A stretch of DNA of 41,974 nt from Paenibacillus aestuarii (GCF_027789125.1 NZ_JAQFVF010000077.1:1-41974), one strand, 5' to 3'; counted from the first letter of the stretch, positions 8,745-15,495 are shown. A program made the numbers and translations. Notes: a model not told the origin generated them from the sequence alone.

Positions 8745-9468
8745 AGTCATACCTGAAGAAGCCATTCGTTCCAGAGTTGCGGACTTGCTAACGGAGCAGT
8801 TGAAGCACAATCCGAAATCGGTACTGGGCATGACCACTGGCTCATCGCCGTTAAAGTATGGGATTTATCGCGAATGGATCCGGCGAGAGCAAGCAGGTGA
8901 GCTTGCATTTCATGAAGCGAAATTCGTGAATCCCGATGAGCTGGTTGGCATTCCCGCCGATCATCCGGAAAGCTATCGCTCCTATATGCGAGAGCATTTG
9001 TTCAGTCAACTTCAGACGCTTCGATCCGAGCCTCACATTCCGGATGGCTATGCAACGGATCTATTGGCTGAATGCCGGAGGTTTGATCAATTGTTGGCCG
9101 ATCTTGGTTATGTGGATTGGCAACTTATGGGGTTAGGCTTAAACGGACATATTGCTTTTATAGAACCAAGTGATCACATACCGGCGAAAACGTATATTTC
9201 GCAGTTGTTCGAAGAGAATAGACCTACTCAATCGCTGCATTTTCGTTCTGAAGATGAGGTACCCAAGCGTTCGATAACGATTGGTTTGGAGGCCGTTATG
9301 AAGGCGAAGTCCATTGTTCTGGTGGCTGCAGGGGAGAATAAAGCCGACATGGTGGCCAGAGCTTTTTCTGGACCAATCACGACTTGCGTGCCAGCCTCTT
9401 TCTTACAGCTGCATGCGAATGCAACGATCATTCTCGATCCTGCAGCTGCTCGGAGAATTTCATTGTAA
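8734..9468 (+). CDS. nagB: Glucosamine-6-phosphate deaminase (NagB-like)
   Basis: A protein of 244 residues, the usual length for short bacterial NagB enzymes, which convert glucosamine-6-phosphate to fructose-6-phosphate and ammonia. The sugar-phosphate loop is MTTGSSPL; the aspartate equivalent to E. coli Asp72 is in NPDELVG; the LGLNGHIAFIEP motif keeps the catalytic His and Glu. Asn replaces the aspartate of the E. coli DGH motif, which as far as I recall is also the case in other Bacillota NagB proteins. Translation starts at TTG 8734 with AAGGAG, overlapping the kinase gene by 11 bases. No NagA deacetylase is encoded nearby, so the route may start from a free amino sugar, or NagA is encoded elsewhere. 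Confidence 0.78.
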   Translation: MKIEVIPEEAIRSRVADLLTEQLKHNPKSVLGMTTGSSPLKYGIYREWIRREQAGELAFHEAKFVNPDELVGIPADHPESYRSYMREHLFSQLQTLRSEPHIPDGYATDLLAECRRFDQLLADLGYVDWQLMGLGLNGHIAFIEPSDHIPAKTYISQLFEENRPTQSLHFRSEDEVPKRSITIGLEAVMKAKSIVLVAAGENKADMVARAFSGPITTCVPASFLQLHANATIILDPAAARRISL

Positions 9469-9473
9469 CAAAC

Positions 9474-9536
9474 TGTCAGGTGTTAAAGTTGATCTCATTT
9501 AAGGCCGCGTAAATCGCGGTTTTTTGTTTTAGTGGA
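9474..9536 (+). repeat. Dispersed terminator-bearing repeat, copy A
   Basis: It reads TGTCAGGTG, then TGATCTCATTTAAGGCCGCG, then the hairpin and T-tract, then TTAGTGG. It is one of four related copies in the window (others near 12590, 35408 and 37394). Confidence 0.5.
9503..9527 (+). terminator. Operon-end rho-independent terminator
   Basis: CCGCG-TAAAT-CGCGG (9505-9519) is followed by seven T residues. It ends the ROK/sugar operon 35 bases after the deaminase stop. Confidence 0.8.
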
Positions 9537-9688
9537 AGTTATAAAACAAGTCTTATAGGAGTTAAGAGAACTGTAGCGCAGTCCCTGATAGTTTTGCATT
9601 CAACTGTTAAAAGGGGCTATTCTTTTTTCATTCCAGTAGCGTAGAAATGATGGTTTATTGTGCATAGAGAAAATTAGTATATTTTTCA

Positions 9689-9717
9689 TTGACAGAACAT
9701 TTTGGCAGCAGTATGAT
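9689..9717 (+). promoter_or_regulatory. Sigma-A promoter of the Mg2+ riboswitch transcript
   Basis: TTGACA (9689-9694), a 17-base spacer, then TATGAT (9712-9717). The predicted start near 9724 falls right at the 5' edge of the M-box, an independent argument that both calls are right. Confidence 0.8.
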
Positions 9718-9726
9718 GACATAGAA

Positions 9727-9893
9727 AAACGAAGAGGTCCTCGTTAGGTGAGGCTCCTATACGAACATAAGCCACTGCCCGGAAACATCGAAAGATGCCA
9801 ATGGGTAGAACAGGAATTGCCGGACTAAGGCTCTTCTTAAGGTGGCTAAAGAAGCGTTGTTCTTTTACGTCGTGTAGTGCCAAAGCTCGACTT
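9727..9893 (+). ncRNA. M-box (ykoK leader) Mg2+ riboswitch
   Basis: The conserved M-box core is plainly visible: CGTTAGGTGAGGCTCCTATA, then CTGCCCGGAAACATCGAAAG, then GCCAATGGG, AACAGGAATTGCCGG and ACTAAGGCT, closing with the 3' element GTGCCAAAGCTCGAC. The order and spacing match the Bacillus mgtE leader as I remember it. M-box RNAs bind several Mg2+ ions. In Bacillus the compact ligand-bound form allows a terminator and shuts off Mg2+ transporter genes. Here a terminator follows at 9884-9971, and the next genes are a 41-codon ORF and a DUF1003 gene rather than a known transporter. Confidence 0.92.
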
Positions 9894-9971
9894 GGGGGAT
9901 TCCGGATATTTGCATGCTTATTTAGTATGCAGTTCTATGTCCTTCAGTTGAGCTGGGGGGCATTTTTATTT
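9884..9971 (+). terminator. Riboswitch-controlled terminator (expression platform)
   Basis: AGCTCGACT (9884-9892), which is the 3' end of the M-box, can pair with AGTTGAGCT (9946-9954) apart from one G-T pair. The stem can extend to GTGCC/GGCAT and is followed by TTTTTATTTT. The overlap between aptamer and terminator strands fits a mutually exclusive switch, but I have not folded it. Confidence 0.55.
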
Positions 9972-10044
9972 TCAAGGATTTGGGTAATTGCAGTGGCATA
10001 GCGTCAGTACGAAGAGTAAAATACTGGAGAACTAAATGATAAAA

Positions 10045-10168
10045 GGAGAGGGGTTGAGCCAATTTATGGGTAGTCGAGGTTTGTCTGAACCAGAACCGGA
10101 ACCAACAAGTATATCGGCAGTCAGGTTAAAACTAAATACCGTAACAGAGTATGGTTCTAACTCCTCTC
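10045..10168 (+). promoter_or_regulatory. Long-range helix hiding the leader ORF ribosome site
   Basis: Bases 10046-10055 (GAGAGGGGTT, the ribosome site and start of the short ORF) can form a ten-pair helix with 10059-10068 plus 100, that is AACTCCTCTC at 10159-10168 near the end of the same ORF, with a single G-T pair. A local stem CCGTAA (10139-10144) with TTACGG (10169-10174) frames the same segment. CTCCT in that segment could alternatively pair, more weakly, with the ribosome site of the next gene (10203-10207). This suggests coupling between leader translation and downstream expression (inference). Confidence 0.4.
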
Positions 10169-10179
10169 TTACGGGGTAA
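10054..10179 (+). CDS. Putative Mg2+-sensing leader peptide with Glu-Pro repeat
   Basis: A 41-residue ORF lies between the M-box terminator and the DUF1003 gene. It opens MSQFMGSRGLSEPEPEPTSI and continues SAVRLKLNTV. TTG 10054 is the likely start because AAGGAG (10043-10048) precedes it by five bases; an in-frame ATG at 10066 is the alternative. The run E-P-E-P-E-P (residues 12-17) followed by R-L-K-L (24-27) closely resembles the enterobacterial MgtL leader peptide, which has an E-P-D-P start and R-L-K-L near its end. Alternating acidic and proline residues are known to destabilise translating ribosomes when Mg2+ is low. Here that would give a second Mg2+ sensor in the same leader. It could instead be the relic of a lost gene; its ribosome site and its position argue for a real ORF. 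Confidence 0.55.
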   Translation: MSQFMGSRGLSEPEPEPTSISAVRLKLNTVTEYGSNSSLTG

Positions 10180-10216
10180 GTTGGATCTGGCTGCCTTAAA
10201 AAAGGAGGTAGTCAAC

Positions 10217-10762
10217 ATGTCCAAGATGAATTTTTTCCATAAAAAGATACAATTTAAGAAGGCTGCTCAAATTCAGGGCTTTGATATTGAGTTAGATAAG
10301 GAAAATACACGCCGCATTGACAGATTAGTGGATAACTACGAAAAGAGTATCTTATCTCACTTAGATGAAGCTTATCAAAGAAAGACAAGTTGGTCTGACC
10401 GAATTGCGGATCGCATCGCATCGTTCGGCGGTAGCTGGAGATTTATCATTTACTTCGCAATTTTTCTAATTGTCTGGATTCTCTGGAATGCACTACCTTT
10501 TACAAAGATTCATTTTGATGAACCACCCTTTATACTTCTTAACTTGTGTTTATCTTTTATTGCTGCGTTCCAAGCACCCGTAATTATGATGAGCCAAAAC
10601 CGCCAAGCCGCTCGGGATAAGCACGAATCAATTATTGATTTTGCAATCAACTACAAAGCTGAACAAGAGATTGACGATATGCAGAGCCACCTTCACCGGA
10701 TCGAAGGCGAGCTTATGGAGATAAAGAAACTTTTACTTGCATCTCGACAAACGAATGAATGA
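10217..10762 (+). CDS. DUF1003 membrane protein under Mg2+ riboswitch control
   Basis: A protein of 181 residues. Residues 1-70 are hydrophilic and charged. Two membrane segments follow at about 76-98 (FIIYFAIFLIVWILWNALPF) and 105-128 (PPFILLNLCLSFIAAFQAPV), then the family signature IMMSQNRQAARDKHES, and then a C-terminal helix likely to form a coiled coil (EIDDMQSHLHRIEGELMEIK). This architecture matches DUF1003, a family without a settled function. The ATG at 10217 has AAAGGAGGT eight bases ahead. The M-box upstream implies that the cell makes this protein when Mg2+ is scarce, so a role in Mg2+ uptake or in adapting to low Mg2+ is a reasonable inference. Confidence 0.85.
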   Translation: MSKMNFFHKKIQFKKAAQIQGFDIELDKENTRRIDRLVDNYEKSILSHLDEAYQRKTSWSDRIADRIASFGGSWRFIIYFAIFLIVWILWNALPFTKIHFDEPPFILLNLCLSFIAAFQAPVIMMSQNRQAARDKHESIIDFAINYKAEQEIDDMQSHLHRIEGELMEIKKLLLASRQTNE

Positions 10763-10767
10763 TTGAA

Positions 10768-10802
10768 TGACCCTACGGATGTGAACCCGCAGGGTCATTT
10801 TA
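10768..10802 (+). terminator. Rho-independent terminator after the DUF1003 gene
   Basis: TGACCCTACGG pairs with CCGCAGGGTCA (one mismatch) around an eight-base loop, followed by TTTTA. Confidence 0.75.
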
Positions 10803-10859
10803 GATTTGGCTTGACTTCAGGATCCTCCTGTAACTCCTCAATTTCTGTCCATCGTCGTT

Positions 10860-10910
10860 CAACATTAAGAATAGAGTAGCCGTTACGAGGCTACTCTATT
10901 TATAATGTTG
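10860..10910. repeat. Long interrupted inverted repeat
   Basis: The inner arms AATAGAGTAGCC (10870-10881) and GGCTACTCTATT (10889-10900) are perfect around a seven-base loop. The outer arms CAACATT (10860-10866) and AATGTTG (10904-10910) are also perfect, separated from the inner arms by three unpaired bases each. There is no T-tract. It could be a bidirectional terminator, a transcript-end hairpin or a small mobile-element relic. Confidence 0.6.
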
Positions 10911-10943
10911 ACGGCGTTTTCATGATTAATAAGGAGGTACCCC

Positions 10944-12554
10944 ATGAGTCCAATTAAGCCTATCGCAAATTGCTTGTCTGCAATTACTATCTTCTTGTCA
11001 CTGTCGGCATGCAATCATACACCTTCCGAGCAATCGGAAAGCTTGAAGGAAAAGAGGAGTCAAACATCCGAACGTATCGGCTCTCCCCAGTTGCTGTCAG
11101 CTAGCACGCCCATTTCCGAGGAGAAAAAGTTAGCTCAGGAACAAGCTGATGTCGTGCTGATTGGGAGCGAGCTAGAAGGACTTTATTTGGCAAAAGCGGC
11201 TGCTGATGAAGGGTTACGCGTTTGTATTCTGGATCCCAGACCTGCATTTGGTGGGCAAGTATTGCAAGGAGAAATGCTATTCCTCGACGCGACAAGGGAC
11301 GCCCATCGAAAGTCACTCGTCCAAGGCCGGGTAAAGGAATTATTCGACGGCTTTAAGAACGGCCAAATAAGAAAGATCCACGATTTTCAGCACTATATGG
11401 AGAAACTGGTCAAGGGTATTCCTGTTACGCAAGCAGTAAGAATTGGTCAAGTGGGTAAAGTTACTGGTGTGGATGGAAACGAACATATATCCTCTCTCAC
11501 TTACACCACTAGCGATGGGGTGCAACACCATATTACAGCGTCGTCATGGGTTGAGAATACTGATTACGCTGCTTTTGTAAATCAATTACACGTGACAAGA
11601 GCGCCTGGACTTGAAAAATTATACGGACAATCGAAGATTGAATATATGGGCTCAAGTTACATGATGAAATTCAAGCATGTAAATTGGAAGAAATGGCTCT
11701 CTGTGTTTAACTCGATGAAACTGGAAGAGCGGAAGAAAAAATTCGGCACGGCTTTTTTAACGGAAAGCTATGCACTCTCATTCGACGCAGTGACGAAGGC
11801 TTATAAACCAACGAGCGATCGACTCTTTTTACGTGGCTTCAATGCGATCAATCAGTTGAATGGAGACGTGCTAATTAACGGTTTGCTTATTTTTGACGTC
11901 AATCCAGCGGATGATGCTTCTGTTAATCAGGCGATCGCTCTTGGCCAAAAGGAGATCCCGTTCATTTTAGAGCTTTTTCGTAAGAACCTCCCCGGATGGG
12001 AGAACGCTGAACTGAACGGCTTTCCTCCTTATCTTTACATTCGCGAATACAATCATTATGAAACTGCGTATACGCTTCAGGCGTCGGATTTGTTATCTGG
12101 TCGGATGTTCGACGATAACGTTAGCATCGGCGGTTACCCGATAGATTTGCAAGGTATTACGGCTAACAAATGGGGGGTCGAGATGGGGCGTCCTGACAAA
12201 TACGGAATACCTCTTCGAAGTTTTGTGCTGAAGGGCTACGATAATGTCTTAATGGCCGGCAAGAACGTAGGCGCATCGGCGATCGCTTATGGAAGTGTGC
12301 GTATTCAGCCGAATACGAGCACGGCAGCCGAATCGATCGGGGTGCTTCTGGGTGAACTACGTGGCACAAAGTATACTGTTGCGAACGTACCGGCTATGGA
12401 GATGGAGCGCGTACAGCATTTGCTGGCAATGAAGTATCACATCAATGTAATAGGAGTTAGGGGAGAGAATAGGGTGCAAGGGTGGTCTAAAGATGAGTTG
12501 CAAAAGCTTGATACGGGCGAGATTAATATTACGACATACAAGCACAAAAAATAG
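10944..12554 (+). CDS. FAD-dependent oxidoreductase lipoprotein (PF12831-like)
   Basis: A protein of 536 residues. The N-terminus looks like a lipoprotein signal with LSLSAC and acylated Cys23, followed by a Ser/Glu/Lys-rich linker. The FAD-binding domain starts near residue 68: ADVVLIGSELEGLYLAKAAA and then GLRVCILDPRPAFGGQ. The glycine loop reads G-S-E-L-E-G instead of the usual G-x-G-x-x-G. The C-terminal FAD contact DNVLMAGKNVGASAIAYGSV is the typical FAD_oxidored form. Substrate unknown. Translation starts at ATG 10944 after AAGGAGGT. An exported lipoprotein carrying FAD is unusual, because flavoproteins normally fold before export; membrane attachment facing inward or later flavin loading are alternatives. 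It appears to stand alone between two hairpins. Confidence 0.8.
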   Translation: MSPIKPIANCLSAITIFLSLSACNHTPSEQSESLKEKRSQTSERIGSPQLLSASTPISEEKKLAQEQADVVLIGSELEGLYLAKAAADEGLRVCILDPRPAFGGQVLQGEMLFLDATRDAHRKSLVQGRVKELFDGFKNGQIRKIHDFQHYMEKLVKGIPVTQAVRIGQVGKVTGVDGNEHISSLTYTTSDGVQHHITASSWVENTDYAAFVNQLHVTRAPGLEKLYGQSKIEYMGSSYMMKFKHVNWKKWLSVFNSMKLEERKKKFGTAFLTESYALSFDAVTKAYKPTSDRLFLRGFNAINQLNGDVLINGLLIFDVNPADDASVNQAIALGQKEIPFILELFRKNLPGWENAELNGFPPYLYIREYNHYETAYTLQASDLLSGRMFDDNVSIGGYPIDLQGITANKWGVEMGRPDKYGIPLRSFVLKGYDNVLMAGKNVGASAIAYGSVRIQPNTSTAAESIGVLLGELRGTKYTVANVPAMEMERVQHLLAMKYHINVIGVRGENRVQGWSKDELQKLDTGEINITTYKHKK

Positions 12555-12589
12555 CGAAAAAGAAGCAGTCACAGCTATGAGTCAGCTGC

Positions 12590-12660
12590 TGTCGGGTGAC
12601 AAGAACATGTTCTCATTAACAACCGCATTAAATGCGGTTTTTTTGCGTTAGGGGATAAAA
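12590..12660 (+). repeat. Dispersed terminator-bearing repeat, copy B
   Basis: TGTCGGGTGACAAGAACATG, then TTCTCATTAACAACCGCATT, the hairpin, TTTTTTT and GGGGATAAAA. It shares most positions with copy D at 37394, from the opening GTCGGGTGA to the closing GGATAAAA. Confidence 0.55.
12621..12647 (+). terminator. Rho-independent terminator
   Basis: AACCGCATT and AATGCGGTT form an inverted repeat followed by a run of T residues. It ends the FAD oxidoreductase transcript. Confidence 0.75.
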
Positions 12661-12696
12661 TTCTTGTCAAGACCAACTGACAAGAACTTTTTCTCA
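12661..12696 (+). promoter_or_regulatory. Hairpin upstream of the DinB-like gene
   Basis: TTCTTGTCA (12661-12669) and TGACAAGAA (12678-12686) form a perfect nine-pair stem followed by CTTTTTCTC. The segment TGACAAGAAC...TTCTCA repeats a similar stretch at 12597-12615. It looks like a terminator or attenuator, but its function is not established. Confidence 0.4.
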
Positions 12697-12810
12697 ATAC
12701 CGAAGGAGAGGAGGGAATCAACATTGACGAGTTCCGTGGAAGGATTAGTGGACATTTAAACGAATTGATTAATAAAGTGTCAAAAATCATTTAAGGAGAT
12801 AAACTCGAAA

Positions 12811-13359
12811 ATGTTGGATATGGATAAAATCTTTTTAATTTCAGATATCCCTGGGTATACGCCCCAAATTAGCCGGCTAATGTCAATGATGAATTATGCA
12901 AGGTATACTACCTTTCAAAGCGTTCAAGGACTAACGACAGAGCAGTTAGATTTTACAATTGATTCAACAAGCAATTCAATTGGTTCATTATTATTACATT
13001 TTGCTGCAGTTGAGTATGCGTATCAATTGTATACATTTGAGCATAGAGATCTAAATGAAGATGAAATGAAGAAATGGGGAGCGGCATTAGACTTAGGGGA
13101 ATTAGGTAGAGAGCAAATCAAAGGAAATAAACTTGAATACTATATTCATATATTAAATGAAATAAGGGATAAGACTTATGATTTATTTAAACTAAAGACA
13201 GACGAGTGGTTATACGAAGAGCATGAATTTTGGAATCAGAAAACGTCTAATTATTATTTTATGTGGTTTCATGTCCTTGAAGATGAGATCAATCATAGAG
13301 GCCAAATTCGTTGGCTAAGAAAAAGACTACCAATTGATATTAGATCAGGGAAAGATTGA
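12811..13359 (+). CDS. DinB-like four-helix protein
   Basis: A protein of 182 residues with the DinB/DUF664 four-helix pattern: an N-terminal helix with MNYARYTTFQSVQGLTTEQL, the first metal-ligand helix SIGSLLLHFAAVEYAYQL, and the C-terminal helix MWFHVLEDEINHRGQIRWLR with the paired histidines. In this superfamily three histidines usually bind a metal ion. Many members are of unknown function, while others are metal-dependent thiol transferases such as bacillithiol transferases. Translation starts at ATG 12811 with AAGGAGAT ten bases ahead. The coding sequence is AT-rich compared with the sugar operon. Confidence 0.75.
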   Translation: MLDMDKIFLISDIPGYTPQISRLMSMMNYARYTTFQSVQGLTTEQLDFTIDSTSNSIGSLLLHFAAVEYAYQLYTFEHRDLNEDEMKKWGAALDLGELGREQIKGNKLEYYIHILNEIRDKTYDLFKLKTDEWLYEEHEFWNQKTSNYYFMWFHVLEDEINHRGQIRWLRKRLPIDIRSGKD

Positions 13360-13401
13360 ACTAAACTTAAAACGAGAACTCGACAAGATATCATTTTTTA
13401 T

Positions 13402-13440
13402 TAGAAAGAACAAGCCTTGAGGTTTGTTCTTTCTTTTTAT
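13402..13440 (+). terminator. Rho-independent terminator
   Basis: AGAAAGAACAAGCC and GGTTTGTTCTTTCT form a 14-pair stem (one G-T pair) around TTGA, followed by TTTTTAT. It ends the DinB-like gene. Confidence 0.8.
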
Positions 13441-13668
13441 GGGTATTGCTATACCGGGGGATTAAACCTTGTCAATGTTTATTTGTTAATGATCAATTCA
13501 AAGGTGGTATACTTAAAAAAGTGTATGATGAATAAACGTCCCAAGTAGCTGGAAAAGTATTCCATAGATTTCCGTTCTATTTCGCTTAATCTAGACGGAA
13601 CGCTTCTTTAATAGTCAAGATGGCAAAAATCCAATGGATGAGTTTTTTCACGCATGCTTTACACTATT

Positions 13669-13676
13669 GTTATAAT
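13669..13676 (+). promoter_or_regulatory. Extended -10 promoter for the EmrE-type gene
   Basis: TGTTATAAT is an extended -10 element with a perfect TATAAT (13671-13676), 37 bases before the TTG start. No convincing -35 is visible, as is common for extended -10 promoters. The rest of the 13441-13668 gap shows nothing I recognise. Confidence 0.4.
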
Positions 13677-13712
13677 TATTTTGAGTAATAGAAACGGAGA
13701 GAGATAAGTTCT

Positions 13713-14672
13713 TTGAAAGCAATTTTCATTGGTATTTGCGCAGCCTTTTTTTTTGCTTTTACATTTGTGCTTAATGCATCAATGGAGTTATCTGGCGGCA
13801 GCTGGATTTGGAGCGCTTCGCTTCGATATTTCTTCATGATCCCTTTTCTTCTGTGTATTGTAATCATAAGAAAAAATCTACGATCACTCTTAAAAGAAAT
13901 GAAAAAACAACCAGCAAAATGGATGTTATGGAGCTTTGTCGGTTTCGGCTTATTTTATGCTCCATTATGTTTTGCGTCTGCATACTCACCTGGTTGGTTG
14001 ATTGCTGGGACATGGCAAACTACGATTATTTCAGGTTCATTGCTGGCACCGTTATTTTTTGAAACGATACACACAAAGAATGGACCGTTACAGATTAGAG
14101 GGAGAATTCCCTTTAGAGGTCTGATGATGTCATTGATTATTCTGTTAGGAATTGTTCTCATGCAAATGGAACATGCAAAGCAGCTTTCTCTCGAGAATTT
14201 ATTACTGGGGGTCATCCCGATTCTGATCGCATCATTTGCTTATCCATTGGGCAATCGTAAAATGATGGACGCGTGTGAAGGCCGTGTAGATGCTTATCAA
14301 CGGGTGCTAGGAATGACTTTGGCAAGTCTTCCATTTTGGTTGTTACTTTCCTTATATGGTTTACTAACCGTCGGATTACCGAGTGTAGGGCAAAGTATTC
14401 AATCTCTAATGGTGGCACTTTTTTCTGGTGTCATAGCGACGAGCTTGTTTTTCATGGCAACAGATATGGTAAGGGGAGATATGAAAAAGCTAGCCGCAGT
14501 CGAAGCAACCCAATCAATGGAAGTGTTTTTTACAATAACTGGGGAAATTGTAATTTTATCGATATCACTTCCTACTCTCTTGTCTTGGTTTGGTATTTTT
14601 ATCGTCATCCTAGGCATGGTTTTACAAAGTTATGTTTCAAATAGAAAAGAGGAAGGTCTTAATATGAAATAG
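13713..14672 (+). CDS. EmrE/DMT-type multidrug efflux family membrane protein
   Basis: A protein of 319 residues with about ten hydrophobic segments and a two-fold DMT-like layout: an N-terminal half opening FIGICAAFFFAFTFVLNASM and a C-terminal half ending IFIVILGMVLQSYV. The pattern best fits the multidrug resistance efflux transporter family (PF13536) of the drug/metabolite transporter superfamily; the substrate is unknown. The start is TTG 13713 after GGAGAGAGAT, a slightly long spacing. It has its own promoter and no obvious operon partner. Confidence 0.75.
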   Translation: MKAIFIGICAAFFFAFTFVLNASMELSGGSWIWSASLRYFFMIPFLLCIVIIRKNLRSLLKEMKKQPAKWMLWSFVGFGLFYAPLCFASAYSPGWLIAGTWQTTIISGSLLAPLFFETIHTKNGPLQIRGRIPFRGLMMSLIILLGIVLMQMEHAKQLSLENLLLGVIPILIASFAYPLGNRKMMDACEGRVDAYQRVLGMTLASLPFWLLLSLYGLLTVGLPSVGQSIQSLMVALFSGVIATSLFFMATDMVRGDMKKLAAVEATQSMEVFFTITGEIVILSISLPTLLSWFGIFIVILGMVLQSYVSNRKEEGLNMK

Positions 14673-14788
14673 TCATTCAACGACATTTCAACGGCTGGTT
14701 GTACTATGTTAAAGGTTCGTTCGGTATTATGGGATCGGCTGATATTGAGAAAGACGGAAAAGTATTCTTAATGGAGCAGTTTGCTTAG
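14663..14788 (+). pseudogene. C-terminal scrap of an unidentified gene
   Basis: A reading frame overlapping the end of the exporter gene encodes RHFNGWLYYVKGSFGIMGSA, then DIEKDGKVFLMEQFA and a stop. The composition is that of a real beta-rich protein, but there is no start codon or ribosome site, and the frame is closed upstream by TAA. It is followed by a normal terminator, as expected for the 3' end of a deleted gene. I do not recognise the family. Confidence 0.4.
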
Positions 14789-14802
14789 GCAACTGCTTTT
14801 TG
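14775..14802 (+). terminator. Rho-independent terminator
   Basis: AGCAGTT (14775-14781) pairs with AACTGCT (14791-14797), followed by TTTTTG. It overlaps the end of the scrap gene and could serve the exporter gene. Confidence 0.7.
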
Positions 14803-15055
14803 TTTGCCAAATTTACCGAGGAAGACAAAATTAGAGAATAAGTAGTGATTGATTAGTTATTTCCAGGATAAGCAAAAATATATGTAAACTTAATAGCTGC
14901 GTAACAATGAGTTTTTAAATGATAAATCGAGTCTAAATTGAACATTTTCATCAACAACCACTCTTCAATACGGAGTTTTTATTGTTGTTGTTGTTGTTTT
15001 TGCTACGTATTACAATCAAATGAGGTTACAGGTATTAAATAGGAGGGTTTTGTGA
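14803..15055. other. Gap with a TTG-repeat tract
   Basis: No gene is visible. A short microsatellite of TTG units (about 14983-14999) can pair in part with CAACAACCACTC upstream (from about 14951), forming a weak hairpin just before the next gene's ribosome site AGGAGG (15041-15046). Confidence 0.4.
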
Positions 15056-15451
15056 TTGAAACGATTGCTCGGAGTTATCGCAGGGGCCATAGTGACTTAT
15101 CAAGAACAACATATTTTAAAAGCCTACGCATTCGGATACAGTAACGCAGATCCGTTGAATCGAATCGGCGCAGTGTTATTCGGAGTTATACTTTTGGTAA
15201 TTATCATGGAATTGGTAAGGCGGATATGCAGTTCAGCTTTCTTTAATGGTTTCATTGTTGCGACAGGTTTATTTCTTAGCTTCGATATCGTCGTATTCCA
15301 TTGGATCTTCAAGCTTCACCGAATCACAAGTGGGTCGGAAGCGAATTTCTTGGAACCTATATTTGTTCTGTTCGGGATATTCCTCTTATGGCAAGGCATC
15401 CGCAGAGAAATGGGGAACAAAGTAAAGCCTAACCAAGACATCAGGCTCTAA
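15056..15451 (+). CDS. Four-TM membrane protein, DUF2243-like
   Basis: A protein of 131 residues with four hydrophobic segments: an N-terminal one after KRLLGVIAGAIV, then AVLFGVILLVIIMELV, FIVATGLFLSFDIVVFHWIF and PIFVLFGIFLLWQGI. The FDIVVFHWIFKLHRI segment recalls the histidine-containing helix of DUF2243 membrane proteins, but this is a loose resemblance. Translation starts at TTG 15056 with AGGAGG nine bases ahead. The function is unknown, and it appears to be a single-gene transcript ending in hairpins at 15440 and 15464. Confidence 0.55.
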   Translation: MKRLLGVIAGAIVTYQEQHILKAYAFGYSNADPLNRIGAVLFGVILLVIIMELVRRICSSAFFNGFIVATGLFLSFDIVVFHWIFKLHRITSGSEANFLEPIFVLFGIFLLWQGIRREMGNKVKPNQDIRL

Positions 15452-15463
15452 CCTGATAAAATT

Positions 15464-15495
15464 AGAGAGAGACGCACTTCATCGCGTCTCTCTCT
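15464..15495 (+). terminator. Strong hairpin, terminator without T-tract
   Basis: AGAGAGAGACGC (15464-15475) pairs perfectly with GCGTCTCTCTCT (15484-15495) around ACTTCATC. The following bases are GCAGTT, so intrinsic termination is uncertain. A smaller hairpin, ATCAGG/CCTGAT, sits at 15440-15457 over the stop codon. Confidence 0.55.

Noticed and set aside
12723..12794. Short frame reading IDEFRGRISGHLNELINKVS after a strong ribosome-site-like run
   Set aside because: No ATG, GTG or TTG in the right place and frame; ATT initiation is too rare to propose without other support.
14983..14999. TTG microsatellite as a possible phase-variation tract
   Set aside because: It is a triplet repeat upstream of the ribosome site, outside any coding frame; slippage would not shift a frame and no promoter spacing depends on it visibly.
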